The position numbers and the translations under genes were made by a program. Shown piece after piece: positions 25,787 to 34,383 of a stretch of DNA of 39,746 nt (within the stretch, counting starts at the first letter, position 1; each line of letters starts with the position of its first letter). The stretch is taken from positions 1-39,746 of the forward strand of contig NZ_MACI01000044.1 in the NCBI RefSeq assembly GCF_001884105.1. The letters are read 5' to 3'. The notes under the pieces are model-generated. The model ran no database searches, had not been told where the DNA came from, and worked only from the letters and a program-made list of their open reading frames with translations. This DNA is from Bacillus luti (GTDB taxonomy: Bacteria > Bacillota > Bacilli > Bacillales > Bacillaceae_G).

Positions 25787-26980
25787 ATGCCAAGGAAAGT
25801 ATGGCTATTAGTAGCTGGGATGATTATTAATGTCACGGGTGCTTCTTTTTTATGGCCTTTTAATACAATTTATTTGCATGATCACCTAGGGAAATCTTTA
25901 TCTGTGGCCGGAATGGTATTAATGATCAACTCGCTTACTGGTGTAATCGGAAACTTGCTCGGCGGTGTTTTATTTGATAAATGGGGCGGTTATAAATCAA
26001 TTCTAGTAGGGATTGTGATTACACTCGTATCGATTTTAGGTCTCGTGTTCTTCCACGGTTGGCCGTTATATGTTGTATGGCTAGCGTTAATCGGATTCGG
26101 TTCTGGAATGGTCTTCCCATCGATGTATGCGATGGTTGGTACGGTTTGGCCAGAGGGCGGAAGACGGGCATTTAATGCGATGTATGTTGGACAAAACGTT
26201 GGTATTGCGATCGGAACAGCGTGTGGTGGATTAGTTGCATCGTATCGTTTTGATTATATTTTCTTAGCGAACTTTATTTTGTACTTTGTTTTCTTCTTAA
26301 TTGCTTTTATTGGCTTCCGTGGTATGGAAGACAAAAAAGAGCCAGGAGTGCAAAAAGAAGTCGAAACGGAAAAAGGCTGGTCACTTACACCAGGATTCAA
26401 AGCACTTCTTATTGTGTGTGTAGCATATGCTTTATGCTGGGTTACATACGTACAATGGCAGGGAGCGATTGCGACACATATGCAGGAGCTGAATATTAGC
26501 CTTCGCCACTATAGTCTATTATGGACGATAAATGGAGCGATGATTGTTTGTGCGCAGCCGTTAGTTAGTATGTTAATTCGCTGGATGAAGCGTTCTTTAA
26601 AACAACAAATTATGATTGGAATCGTCATTTTTGCGGCGTCATTCGTTGTGTTAAGTCAAGCGCAGCAATTTACGATGTTCCTCGTTGCGATGGTAACATT
26701 AACAATTGGTGAGTTATTCGTATGGCCAGCAGTTCCAACGATTGCGAATATACTTGCGCCAAAAGATAAGTTAGGGTTTTATCAAGGGGTTGTAAATAGT
26801 GCAGCGACTGTAGGGAAAATGTTCGGGCCGGTCGTTGGCGGAGCAATTGTTGACTTATACAATATGGAAGTATTGTTTATAGCAATCATGGTAATGCTTG
26901 TAGTAGCGCTTATCGCAACGAGTATTTATGATAAACGAGTAAAAGTAGAAGAAACAGTTGAAGAAAAAATTGCAGTTTAG
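25787..26980 (+). CDS. yttB: MFS transporter (YttB-like)
   Basis: This 397-residue major-facilitator protein has 12 predicted helices and the DHA1-type loop motif GGVLFDKWGGYKS between helices 2 and 3. An upstream in-frame ATG at 25754 exists, but AGGAGGGG at 25774-25781 sits just before ATG 25787, giving MPRKVWLLVAGM. Position just ahead of leuS and sequence type match B. subtilis YttB, a putative drug or metabolite exporter. Substrate unknown. No terminator is obvious before the leuS promoter. Confidence 0.88.
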   Translation: MPRKVWLLVAGMIINVTGASFLWPFNTIYLHDHLGKSLSVAGMVLMINSLTGVIGNLLGGVLFDKWGGYKSILVGIVITLVSILGLVFFHGWPLYVVWLALIGFGSGMVFPSMYAMVGTVWPEGGRRAFNAMYVGQNVGIAIGTACGGLVASYRFDYIFLANFILYFVFFLIAFIGFRGMEDKKEPGVQKEVETEKGWSLTPGFKALLIVCVAYALCWVTYVQWQGAIATHMQELNISLRHYSLLWTINGAMIVCAQPLVSMLIRWMKRSLKQQIMIGIVIFAASFVVLSQAQQFTMFLVAMVTLTIGELFVWPAVPTIANILAPKDKLGFYQGVVNSAATVGKMFGPVVGGAIVDLYNMEVLFIAIMVMLVVALIATSIYDKRVKVEETVEEKIAV

Positions 26981-26981
26981 T

Positions 26982-27011
26982 TTGACGGAACATGTTCACA
27001 TGTTTTAGAAT
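26982..27011 (+). promoter_or_regulatory. SigA promoter of leuS
   Basis: TTGACG (26982-26987) and TAGAAT (27006-27011) are separated by 18 bp; each differs from consensus at one base. Transcription would start near 27018. Confidence 0.7.
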
Positions 27012-27017
27012 ATATTT

Positions 27018-27407
27018 AAATAAAACAACCTTTTGAACAAGGGAGATAGCTCGGGTGTCTTAAGATGAATTCGTTAGTTAGTAAGAGTAACGATTAACCG
27101 AGAAGCCTTGCTTTAAGTAAGCTCTTATGAGATACGAGGCGGAGGTAGTTCACTTAACTCATATTTGTAATAACAGTGAGAAGGAGTAGTAGTAATAGAA
27201 GCTGGTTTAGAGAGTTGACGGTCGGTGCAAGTCAATCCACGTTTCGTTATGAACTCGCCTTTGAGTTGCAGTTGTGAAACTAATAGTAGCAATTGCCGTT
27301 AATCCACGTTACGGATCTAAGCGAATGTATATTTGTACATTAATTTAGGGTGGTACCGCGGGAATCTATAACCTCTCGTCCCTTTCTAGGGATGAGAGGT
27401 TTTTTGT
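27018..27407 (+). promoter_or_regulatory. Leucine T-box leader of leuS with terminator
   Basis: The T-box proper runs from about 27175. Stem I begins GGAGTAGTAGTAATAG and has the distal GGTCGGTGCAAG region. The specifier triplet CTC (Leu) lies at 27254-27256 in GAACTCGCC. The conserved T-box AGGGTGGTACCGCG is at 27347-27360. The terminator is AACCTCTCGTCCC paired with GGGATGAGAGGTT plus Ts (27370-27407). Uncharged tRNA-Leu (GAG) would pair with CTC and the T-box and let transcription proceed into leuS. About 155 nt of extra leader precede stem I. The 471 bp between yttB and leuS are filled by this leader and its promoter. Confidence 0.93.
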
Positions 27408-27451
27408 ATTTTGGGCGGTGAAAATAAATAGAATTTCAAGGAGGGTATCTC

Positions 27452-29860
27452 ATGAGCTTTAATCATCAAGAAATTGAGAAGAAGTGGCAAGGGTACTGGG
27501 AAGAGAATAAAACATTCCGTACGCCAGATGAGACAGAAAAACCAAAATTTTATGCACTAGATATGTTCCCATATCCATCAGGTGCAGGCCTACACGTAGG
27601 ACATCCAGAAGGTTATACAGCGACAGATATTTTATCTCGTATGAAGCGTATGCAAGGATATAACGTTCTTCATCCAATGGGATGGGATGCATTCGGTCTT
27701 CCAGCAGAGCAATATGCACTTGATACTGGAAACAGCCCAGCTGAATTTACAGAGCATAATATTAATACGTTCCGTAACCAAATTAAATCATTAGGTTTCT
27801 CTTACGATTGGGACCGTGAAGTAAATACAACAGATCCAAACTACTACAAGTGGACACAATGGATCTTCCTAAAACTATTTGAAAAAGGCTTAGCTTACGT
27901 TGATGAAGTACCTGTAAACTGGTGTTCAGCACTTGGTACAGTACTTGCAAACGAAGAAATTATCGATGGTAAGAGTGAGCGCGGTGGACATCCAGTTGAG
28001 CGTCGTCCGATGAGACAGTGGATGTTAAAAATTACAGCTTACGGAGATCGTCTATTAGAAGATCTAGATGAGCTTGATTGGCCAGAAAGCTTAAAAGATA
28101 TGCAACGTAACTGGATCGGTCGTTCTGAAGGTGCAGAAGTGCACTTCAACATCGACGGTACAGACGAGAAATTCACAGTTTTCACAACGCGTCCTGATAC
28201 ATTATTCGGTGCAAGCTACTGTGTACTTGCTCCAGAGCATGCACTTGTTGCTGACATTACAACTGCTGAACAAAAAGAAGCTGTAGAAGCTTACATTAAT
28301 TCTGTAAAAATGAAGAGTGATTTAGAGCGTACAGAACTTGCGAAAGAGAAAACTGGTGTATTCACTGGTGCTTACGCAGTTAACCCAGTAAATGGTGAGA
28401 AATTACCAATCTGGATCGCTGATTACGTTCTTGCAACTTACGGAACAGGTGCTGTAATGGCAGTTCCAGCTCATGATGAGCGTGACTATGAATTCGCATC
28501 AACGTTCAATCTTCCAATGAAGGAAGTTGTAAAAGGCGGAGACATTACGAAAGAAGCATACACAGGTGATGGTGCACACGTAAACTCAGCATTCCTTGAT
28601 GGCTTAAATAAAGAAGAAGCAATCGCAAAAATGATTGAATGGCTTGAAGTAACGAGCGCAGGAAATCAAAAAGTAACGTACCGTCTACGTGACTGGTTAT
28701 TCAGCCGTCAACGTTACTGGGGTGAGCCAATTCCAGTAATTCACTGGGAAGATGGTACAATGACAGCTGTGAAAGAAGAAGAATTACCATTAGTTCTTCC
28801 GAAAACAGAAAACATCCGTCCTTCAGGTACAGGTGAATCACCACTTGCTAACATTGACGAGTGGGTAAATGTTGTAGATCCTGAGACTGGTAAAAAAGGT
28901 CGTCGTGAAACGAACACAATGCCACAATGGGCTGGTAGCTGCTGGTATTACCTACGTTACATCGACCCAAACAACAGCGAAGCACTTGTAGATCCTGAAA
29001 AAGTAAAACAATGGCTTCCAGTTGATATTTATATCGGCGGAGCAGAGCATGCTGTACTTCACTTACTATATGCTCGTTTCTGGCATAAAGTATTATACGA
29101 TATCGGTGTGGTTCCAACGAAAGAACCGTTCCAACAATTATTCAACCAAGGTATGATTCTAGGTGAAAACAACGAGAAAATGAGTAAATCAAAAGGTAAC
29201 GTTGTAAACCCTGATGATATTGTAGCAAGCCACGGTGCAGATACACTTCGTCTATACGAAATGTTCATGGGACCATTAGACGCTTCAATCGCTTGGTCTG
29301 AAAATGGTCTTGACGGAGCTCGTCGTTTCCTAGACCGCGTATGGCGCCTATTCGTTCAAGATAACGGTGAATTAAGTGAGAAAATTACTGATGCACCAAA
29401 TAAAGAGCTTGAAAAAGCTTACCACCAAACAGTGAAGAAAGTAACAGAAGACTATGCAGAGCTTCGCTTCAACACAGCGATTTCTCAAATGATGGTATTC
29501 ATCAACGATGCATACAAAGCTGAAACACTTCCGAAAGAATATGTAGAAGGTTTCGTAAAAATGATTGCACCAGTTGCACCTCACATTGGGGAAGAGCTGT
29601 GGAGCAAACTTGGATACAATGAAACAATCACATATGCAAGCTGGCCAACATTTGATGAGTCTAAACTTGTAGAAGATGAAGTTGAAATCGTTGTTCAAGT
29701 TATGGGTAAAGTTCGCGCAAAACTAACAATGAGTAAAGACGCATCGAAAGAAGAAATGGAACAACTTGCACTTGAAGCAATTCAAGACCAAATTGAAGGG
29801 AAAACAGTTCGTAAAGTAATTGTTGTTCCTGGAAAACTTGTTAACGTTGTTGCAAACTAA
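27452..29860 (+). CDS. leuS: Leucyl-tRNA synthetase
   Basis: This 802-residue class Ia synthetase charges tRNA-Leu. The HIGH motif is HVGH at 48-51 and KMSKS is at 576-580 ([10 protein letters not shown]). The CP1 editing domain lies at about 220-410 (including [11 protein letters not shown] and [15 protein letters not shown]), and the anticodon-binding domain and C-terminal domain complete the usual length. The RBS AAGGAGGG precedes ATG 27452. It is controlled by the upstream T-box, and a terminator follows 16 bp after the stop. Confidence 0.99.
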   Translation: MSFNHQEIEKKWQGYWEENKTFRTPDETEKPKFYALDMFPYPSGAGLHVGHPEGYTATDILSRMKRMQGYNVLHPMGWDAFGLPAEQYALDTGNSPAEFTEHNINTFRNQIKSLGFSYDWDREVNTTDPNYYKWTQWIFLKLFEKGLAYVDEVPVNWCSALGTVLANEEIIDGKSERGGHPVERRPMRQWMLKITAYGDRLLEDLDELDWPESLKDMQRNWIGRSEGAEVHFNIDGTDEKFTVFTTRPDTLFGASYCVLAPEHALVADITTAEQKEAVEAYINSVKMKSDLERTELAKEKTGVFTGAYAVNPVNGEKLPIWIADYVLATYGTGAVMAVPAHDERDYEFASTFNLPMKEVVKGGDITKEAYTGDGAHVNSAFLDGLNKEEAIAKMIEWLEVTSAGNQKVTYRLRDWLFSRQRYWGEPIPVIHWEDGTMTAVKEEELPLVLPKTENIRPSGTGESPLANIDEWVNVVDPETGKKGRRETNTMPQWAGSCWYYLRYIDPNNSEALVDPEKVKQWLPVDIYIGGAEHAVLHLLYARFWHKVLYDIGVVPTKEPFQQLFNQGMILGENNEKMSKSKGNVVNPDDIVASHGADTLRLYEMFMGPLDASIAWSENGLDGARRFLDRVWRLFVQDNGELSEKITDAPNKELEKAYHQTVKKVTEDYAELRFNTAISQMMVFINDAYKAETLPKEYVEGFVKMIAPVAPHIGEELWSKLGYNETITYASWPTFDESKLVEDEVEIVVQVMGKVRAKLTMSKDASKEEMEQLALEAIQDQIEGKTVRKVIVVPGKLVNVVAN

Positions 29861-29876
29861 TTCATTCTAAATAAAG

Positions 29877-29906
29877 GCTCAGAGTATTTATGCTCTGAGC
29901 TTTTTT
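29877..29906. terminator. Terminator of leuS, overlapping the convergent GNAT gene
   Basis: GCTCAGAG (29877-29884) pairs with CTCTGAGC (29893-29900), followed by six Ts. The last codons and TAA stop of the minus-strand GNAT gene lie inside the hairpin. Confidence 0.92.
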
Positions 29907-30316
29907 GTGTAGAAAATAATCTCTGGATCACCTTCGTCTAAATTTTCAATTATTCCACTACGTATAAAACCGTTTGCACTAAAAACTTTTTGCATACTTT
30001 CATTTGATTCGTTCGTTGAAGAAAAGATTTTTTGAGTAGGAGAATGACTTAACATATATGAGATTAACGAGCTTGCATAGCCGCGCCTTCTTTTTGCTGG
30101 CGAAACAATGATTAATGAGAGGAAAGTACAATCAAAGAAATTTGTATCGTATGTTAGAAAACCGGAAATAGAATTATCTTCTTTTACAATGATGCATCTG
30201 CCCTCATCAATAGTGTGCTTAATATAATCTCGTCTACTATCGTTTCCAATTACATCAATATCTATATGTACGATTGAATCTAAATCATTGATAGAAGCTT
30301 TTGTTATGTCCTTCAA
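29888..30316 (-). CDS. GNAT-family N-acetyltransferase
   Basis: This 142-residue acetyltransferase has the GNAT fold. The acetyl-CoA binding motif A is SPAKRRRGYASSLISYM (R/Q-x-x-G-x-A), preceded by TFLSLIIV and followed by ANGFIRSGI. Translation starts from TTG 30316 behind GGGGGG. The substrate, an amine on a small molecule or protein, is unknown. The gene stands alone and converges on leuS. Confidence 0.88.
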   Translation of the reverse strand: MKDITKASINDLDSIVHIDIDVIGNDSRRDYIKHTIDEGRCIIVKEDNSISGFLTYDTNFFDCTFLSLIIVSPAKRRRGYASSLISYMLSHSPTQKIFSSTNESNESMQKVFSANGFIRSGIIENLDEGDPEIIFYTKKLRA

Positions 30317-30400
30317 TAGAAATACCCCCCAGAAAAATATTCAGTTAATTAATTTTATCATGAATGAAGAAAAAGAAGCGGAATTCCAATACAGACAAAC

Positions 30401-30427
30401 ACCTATTCTTCTATAAGAAATATGATA
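30401..30427 (+). promoter_or_regulatory. Possible SigK/SigE promoter of the His-rich gene
   Basis: ACC at 30401-30403 and AATATGATA at 30419-30427 (compare CATA-N3-TA) are spaced 15 bp. The match is modest and is supported mainly by the coat-protein-like composition of the gene. Confidence 0.3.
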
Positions 30428-30465
30428 AAAAAGGTAGGCTAAATTGAGTAGAAGAGGTGAAAGGA

Positions 30466-31377
30466 ATGAAAGGGATGGACAATAATGCACCACATGGCTT
30501 CTTCGGAGGTGGATCGGGTAGTTATGAACAAATGATGTTAATGGGAGGAGCTGACCAACAAGGATACGGTGGAATTCCGAGCTGGATGGGTGGAGCACCT
30601 GGAGGGTTTTCGACATCAGTAGCTGGTGTACAAACGGGAATTCCAACATTAACAGGAGGATTTCCAACATCAGTAGCTGGAGCACAAACGGGAATTCCGA
30701 CATTAGTAGGAGGCGCACAAGGGGGCGTGCCTATAGGTATGCCAACTACGTTCCCATCTTTCGGCGGAGGCGTACAAACAGGATTTCCTGTACCTGGAAT
30801 AGGTGTTGTAGCAGGAGGAATAGGTGGGTTTCCGCAAGTTGTTCATGGTCATCATGGACATCACCACCATCAAGGCCACCACGGTCATCATGGACACCAT
30901 CATCACCAAGGCCACCACGGCCAACATGGACACCATCATCACCAAGGCCAACATGGCCAACATGGCCACCACCACCAAGGTCAACACGGCCATCATCAAC
31001 AACAAGTACATTACCAAGGACACCACCACATACATCCACAAGCTGTTCTTTATCAAACTCATCAAGGGCATCACGGTCATCAAGGGCATCACGGTCACCA
31101 AGGTCAACATGGTCACCAAGGTCAACATGGTCACCAAGGTCAACATGGTCATCAAGGTCAACACGGTCACCAAGGTCAACATGGTCATCAAGGTCAACAC
31201 GGTCACCAAGGTCAACACGGTCATCAAGGTCAACAGCATCAACAATACCAACAATATCAACAACAGCAACAATCTTCGCCTTGGACAGGTGGAATTGGAG
31301 CAGGAGCGGCAGGAGCAGCTGCAGGGGCAGCTAGCATTGGTGGAGCAGCAGGACACGCGGGGCACGTGGGTCATTAA
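30466..31377 (+). CDS. His/Gly/Gln-rich repeat protein, candidate spore coat or metal-binding protein
   Basis: A low-complexity protein of 303 residues. The start ATG 30466 follows GAGGTGA; an upstream GTG (30457) overlaps this site. Residues 1 to about 125 are Gly/Met/Pro-rich with two copies of GFxTSVAGxQTGIPTL. Residues about 125-185 are His clusters (GHHGHHHHQ). Residues about 204-257 are mainly an exact hexapeptide repeat GHQGQH. A Gln/Tyr stretch (QQYQQYQQQQQ) and an Ala/Gly-rich tail ending HAGHVGH follow. There is no signal peptide. The composition resembles spore coat proteins, and the His density suggests metal binding. I do not recognise the exact family. Confidence 0.75.
   Translation: MKGMDNNAPHGFFGGGSGSYEQMMLMGGADQQGYGGIPSWMGGAPGGFSTSVAGVQTGIPTLTGGFPTSVAGAQTGIPTLVGGAQGGVPIGMPTTFPSFGGGVQTGFPVPGIGVVAGGIGGFPQVVHGHHGHHHHQGHHGHHGHHHHQGHHGQHGHHHHQGQHGQHGHHHQGQHGHHQQQVHYQGHHHIHPQAVLYQTHQGHHGHQGHHGHQGQHGHQGQHGHQGQHGHQGQHGHQGQHGHQGQHGHQGQHGHQGQQHQQYQQYQQQQQSSPWTGGIGAGAAGAAAGAASIGGAAGHAGHVGH
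31075..31236 (+). repeat. 18-bp tandem repeat coding GHQGQH
   Basis: About eight to nine tandem units of GGTCAYCAAGGTCAACAY run through the His-rich gene. Units differ only at silent T/C positions, which points to recent slippage or recombination under protein-level selection. The number of units probably varies between strains. Confidence 0.9.
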
Positions 31378-31402
31378 TGAGCTGCAGAAAAAAAGACATA
31401 AT

Positions 31403-31435
31403 AAAAAACTGCTAGGTAATCCTAGCAGTTTTTTT
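31403..31435. terminator. Bidirectional terminator
   Basis: AAAAAACTGCTAGG pairs with CCTAGCAGTTTTTT around TAAT. The TAG stop of the convergent minus-strand gene is inside the stem. Confidence 0.92.
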
Positions 31436-31844
31436 CCGCTTCTTGGCGTTGACGTTCGATTTCAGCACGAAGTTGTGGTTCTGGTGCTTGCCAGCCTTCT
31501 GGCTTTAGAATTTTGCCGTCTCCTTCACGGAAGCGAGGTTTCCCATCAGGGAATAGCTTTGCCATGTTAGCGTTGTTTACAATTTCAAATCCTTTATCTG
31601 GACGTACACCCATTTCTGCAAACGTTCCGAATGCAAAGTAAATAAGGTCAATAAGTGCATCGTATTGATCTTCAACAGTCGTTGCTTCTAGAAATTCTTC
31701 TAGCTCTTCTTGCATAAAGCTAGCACGAATTTTTGCGCGCTCTTCCGCTAATTTTGTTGGGGTATTTGTCACAGGATGCCCGAATACTTCATGCATTTTC
31801 GCAACAAGTTCGTATCCTTTATCTAAACCTTTTTCGTTGGTCAT
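31422..31844 (-). CDS. MazG-like/PRA-PH-type nucleoside triphosphate pyrophosphohydrolase
   Basis: A 140-residue protein of the all-alpha NTP-pyrophosphatase fold. The metal-binding helix EELEEFLEA (E46, E47, E50) is followed by EDQYDALIDLIYF (E58, D59, D62, D66), as in MazG and phosphoribosyl-ATP pyrophosphohydrolase relatives. Such enzymes cleave (d)NTPs or related nucleotides to the monophosphate and PPi. The C-terminal half (GKPRFREGDGKILKPEGWQAPEPQL) is specific to a Bacillus subgroup. The RBS AAGGAT lies before ATG 31844. Monocistronic. Confidence 0.82.
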   Translation of the reverse strand: MTNEKGLDKGYELVAKMHEVFGHPVTNTPTKLAEERAKIRASFMQEELEEFLEATTVEDQYDALIDLIYFAFGTFAEMGVRPDKGFEIVNNANMAKLFPDGKPRFREGDGKILKPEGWQAPEPQLRAEIERQRQEAEKNC

Positions 31845-31902
31845 GTTGTTTCATCCTTTCTCGCTTAGTGCCGAATTTCATTGTAACATAAGGTGATTAT
31901 GA

Positions 31903-31936
31903 AATGAAAAGAACATCTTATAGAAATAAGATGTTC
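31903..31936 (-). terminator. Terminator of the 61-residue membrane protein gene
   Basis: GAACATCTTA and TAAGATGTTC (31911-31920 and 31927-31936) form a perfect stem, with TTTTCATTTC after it on the minus strand. Confidence 0.75.
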
Positions 31937-31941
31937 GCCTG

Positions 31942-32127
31942 TTATTCTTCTTTTTTTATTAAAATGGATAAAATAAGGTCGATGCCGAACATACCAACAA
32001 GTAGCATTGGTATAACGGCAAGTAAATAACGTGTGAAGGAAACATTTTTTAAGTATGTATGAGCAAATAAAAAGACGCCGAGAAATAAAATACCATTCAA
32101 AATAGGCTTTACTAATTTTTTAGACAT
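31942..32127 (-). CDS. Small membrane protein, unknown function
   Basis: A 61-residue protein with two membrane helices (about 8-25 and 36-55) and charged ends (MSKKLVK, IKKEE). ATG 32127 is preferred over the in-frame ATG 32139 because the GGGGGAG ribosome site lies between them. No family recognised. It sits downstream of the ger operon but is separated from it, being transcribed away towards 31942. Confidence 0.7.
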   Translation of the reverse strand: MSKKLVKPILNGILFLGVFLFAHTYLKNVSFTRYLLAVIPMLLVGMFGIDLILSILIKKEE

Positions 32128-32160
32128 AAGCTCCCCCATAAATATCTTCTCTCTCTATCT

Positions 32161-32207
32161 AAAATAAAAACTCCTCTTTCCGTTGTATCATGCTGGAGAG
32201 AGGAGTT
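32161..32207 (-). terminator. Terminator of the ger operon
   Basis: On the minus strand AGGAGT-containing arms (ACTCCTCT 32170-32177 with AGAGGAGT 32199-32206) pair and are followed by TTTTTATTTT. It lies just after the gerC-type stop. Confidence 0.85.
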
Positions 32208-32217
32208 CAATCATTTC

Positions 32218-33297
32218 TCATTCAATTACACCAGAATTTGTAATATTCACGGTGTATTTTATATTAATTGGAACATCTTTGTACATTCGTCTCCACTCTT
32301 CTAGTTTGAATGGGCGATAATGATGTTTATATTTTGCTCCTAGCCCGAGGGGATCGACGCCTAAAGATTTAAACTGCTTAATTAATTTAGCAGCTTGTTT
32401 ATCTAATTGTTTTTGGACATCTTTTTCAATGTTTTTTGTGTTCTTGTTATTTTCTAAGTTAATTTGTTTCGATAGTTCTTGAATACGTGCATCAAGATGA
32501 ACGTGAATGAAAAAAGAAGGCTTTCCATTTTTAATCTTTATATCGTAAGTTGGAACAGAACGAATATTATTAATCATTACGTATGCAGAATCTGTTTTAA
32601 ATTCATGTGAATCTAATTTATGTTTCTCTAATAGTCCTTTAAATATGAACATATCTTTTTGCGCAATTTTACCGATATATTTATCCTTTTTAAAAAGACC
32701 AATTCCGGTGATTTTTATTTTATCACCATGCTTCTTTAGAATGGGAATATAATAGTCTTGCCCTTCTTGATAATAACGGAACGCCCCTACATGTAGATTA
32801 TCCGTTGGTAAAGGACCGGTCTCCATATTATGTTCTAGCAACTTTTTTATATAAATTGCAACGTTGTATGAAGTCGTATATTTTCCTTTTAAAAGGTCAG
32901 TACCGTTCCCCTCTAATAAGCCAACATATAAAGCGTTCCCTATATTCACATCTCGAAGTAATGTATCGAATGAAGTAGACATTCCTGTTTTGGCAAGTCT
33001 TATCGTATATAGGGCGACACGCATTTGTCCACTAGCAAAAGGTTGAGAAGACTCTAAAGATGTGTCTGCTTTTACTTGTTTTACCGCATTTGCGCTGCCT
33101 TCAAAAACTTGAACTTTATTTCCTTTTTTCTGAATGGGACAAACGAATGTCACTTTTATTTTATTATCTTTTGCTACATCAAAAACGGTTCCTTGAATAA
33201 GTTGTACATCGTCGATAATATTTTTTTGTAAACATCCAGTTAGACTAAAGAATGTTATACAAGAAATAAGTATTAATTTGCTTTTGATTTTTTCCAT
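32218..33297 (-). CDS. Ger(x)C-family lipoprotein subunit of a nutrient germinant receptor
   Basis: About 359 residues. ATG 33297 (MEKIKSKLILISC) is chosen because it gives a proper lipoprotein signal peptide with lipobox SLTG-C22; the longer frame from 33354 would bury it. Domain 1 follows the signal, and the C-terminal Ger(x)C domain (GVDPLGLGAKYKHHYRPFKLEEW) is family-typical. GerC proteins are anchored on the outer face of the spore inner membrane and work with the A and B subunits. It overlaps the gerB-type gene by 25 bp. Third gene of the operon. Confidence 0.93.
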   Translation of the reverse strand: MEKIKSKLILISCITFFSLTGCLQKNIIDDVQLIQGTVFDVAKDNKIKVTFVCPIQKKGNKVQVFEGSANAVKQVKADTSLESSQPFASGQMRVALYTIRLAKTGMSTSFDTLLRDVNIGNALYVGLLEGNGTDLLKGKYTTSYNVAIYIKKLLEHNMETGPLPTDNLHVGAFRYYQEGQDYYIPILKKHGDKIKITGIGLFKKDKYIGKIAQKDMFIFKGLLEKHKLDSHEFKTDSAYVMINNIRSVPTYDIKIKNGKPSFFIHVHLDARIQELSKQINLENNKNTKNIEKDVQKQLDKQAAKLIKQFKSLGVDPLGLGAKYKHHYRPFKLEEWRRMYKDVPINIKYTVNITNSGVIE

Positions 33298-34367
33298 TTT
33301 CTTTTCACCCACACAATAATAAATAGGATAGGGATGTATACATACATGAGCCAAAAACTAGCTTTTCCAGAATTACTAATAAAAGTATTAATGTCATGTC
33401 TGGTTGTTAAAAGCTGTGAAACAATGAGGGTGATAAGGATGAAAGCGATTAGGACACCTCTTTGTTTTACGCGAAATATTTCATGAGTTCCTCTCGTTGC
33501 CGCCCATAACGGAAGGATAAAACTCGTAACAATAACGAGTGCATAAGCGGAAATTGCAATATATTCTAGTCTTTCAATGAATGGTAATTGGATTACCTGG
33601 GTCATAGAAAGTTGTGACCAAATCGTTTTTAATAATTGTTTCTCACTAAAAAATGCAAAGGCTAAAAGTGTACTAAATAAATATAGAATATTTGAAAATA
33701 GCGCCCCGTATTGAGCGAATTTATGAGATTGTATAGGTTTTTTTACAAAGGGATAAGCCATGAGATAAATCTCAAAGCCTGTCATACTGTAGATTGACAG
33801 ATTGGCGGCTTTTAAAATATCTGAAAAAGAATGTGTGAATATAGGGAGTAGATTATCCCAATGTGAGTATTTCAAAACGAATAGGCTAAGCAATAAATAC
33901 CCTAATGTACCGCCAACTGAAATGACGCAAATACCAGTAATGACACGAAATCCAGAAGAAATAATGTAGTAGCTAACTAAGCATAAAAAGAGAGTTAACA
34001 TCCAAGTGGAAGCGGTAGGAAACATCCATACTTGAATAATTTCAACGTATGTCCGAATGACGGAAATACTGACGATTAAAAAATAAGTCATAAAGATGAT
34101 ACTAATGCCATTTCCTAGCCATTTTCCAAATGTTTGTCGATGTAAATCAATTAAGTTTCCGTTTGTTTCTTTTAATAAAAAATACATCATCCATATAAGA
34201 ATATGGATACAAACTCCTATAATTAGAACTCCCATCCAGGCGTCATATCCAGCGGCTTTTGCAATAATGCGAGCGAATCCGAGAACTCCGGCGCCAAACT
34301 GTGCACTGTGAATTAAGAAGAAAATAAAGATAGGAGATATTTGATATTTTTCTTGAACTTTACTCAT
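33273..34367 (-). CDS. GerB-family germination permease subunit
   Basis: A 364-residue protein with about ten membrane helices, of the spore-germination GerAB family (APC superfamily fold), starting VQEKYQISPIFIFFLIHSAQFGAGVLG. The B subunit is considered the germinant-binding part of the receptor. The start ATG 34367 follows GAGGTG; a TTG directly upstream is also in frame. It lies between the A and C genes (16-bp gap and 25-bp overlap). Confidence 0.94.
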   Translation of the reverse strand: MSKVQEKYQISPIFIFFLIHSAQFGAGVLGFARIIAKAAGYDAWMGVLIIGVCIHILIWMMYFLLKETNGNLIDLHRQTFGKWLGNGISIIFMTYFLIVSISVIRTYVEIIQVWMFPTASTWMLTLFLCLVSYYIISSGFRVITGICVISVGGTLGYLLLSLFVLKYSHWDNLLPIFTHSFSDILKAANLSIYSMTGFEIYLMAYPFVKKPIQSHKFAQYGALFSNILYLFSTLLAFAFFSEKQLLKTIWSQLSMTQVIQLPFIERLEYIAISAYALVIVTSFILPLWAATRGTHEIFRVKQRGVLIAFILITLIVSQLLTTRHDINTFISNSGKASFWLMYVYIPILFIIVWVKRKWKKSKAN

Positions 34368-34383
34368 CAATGCACCTCATTCC

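Noticed and set aside
26988-26997. LexA/DinR box in the leuS promoter (GAACATGTTC)
   Set aside because: The spacing between GAAC and GTTC is two bases, not the four of the Bacillus consensus.
27064-27096. Ten-codon leader peptide in the leuS leader
   Set aside because: It has no ribosome site at proper distance and only one Leu codon; control by the T-box is sufficient.
30703-31374. Long minus-strand frame of 223 codons opposite the His-rich gene
   Set aside because: It mirrors the tandem repeat in another frame (Leu/Thr/Val/Met periodic text) and has no ribosome site.
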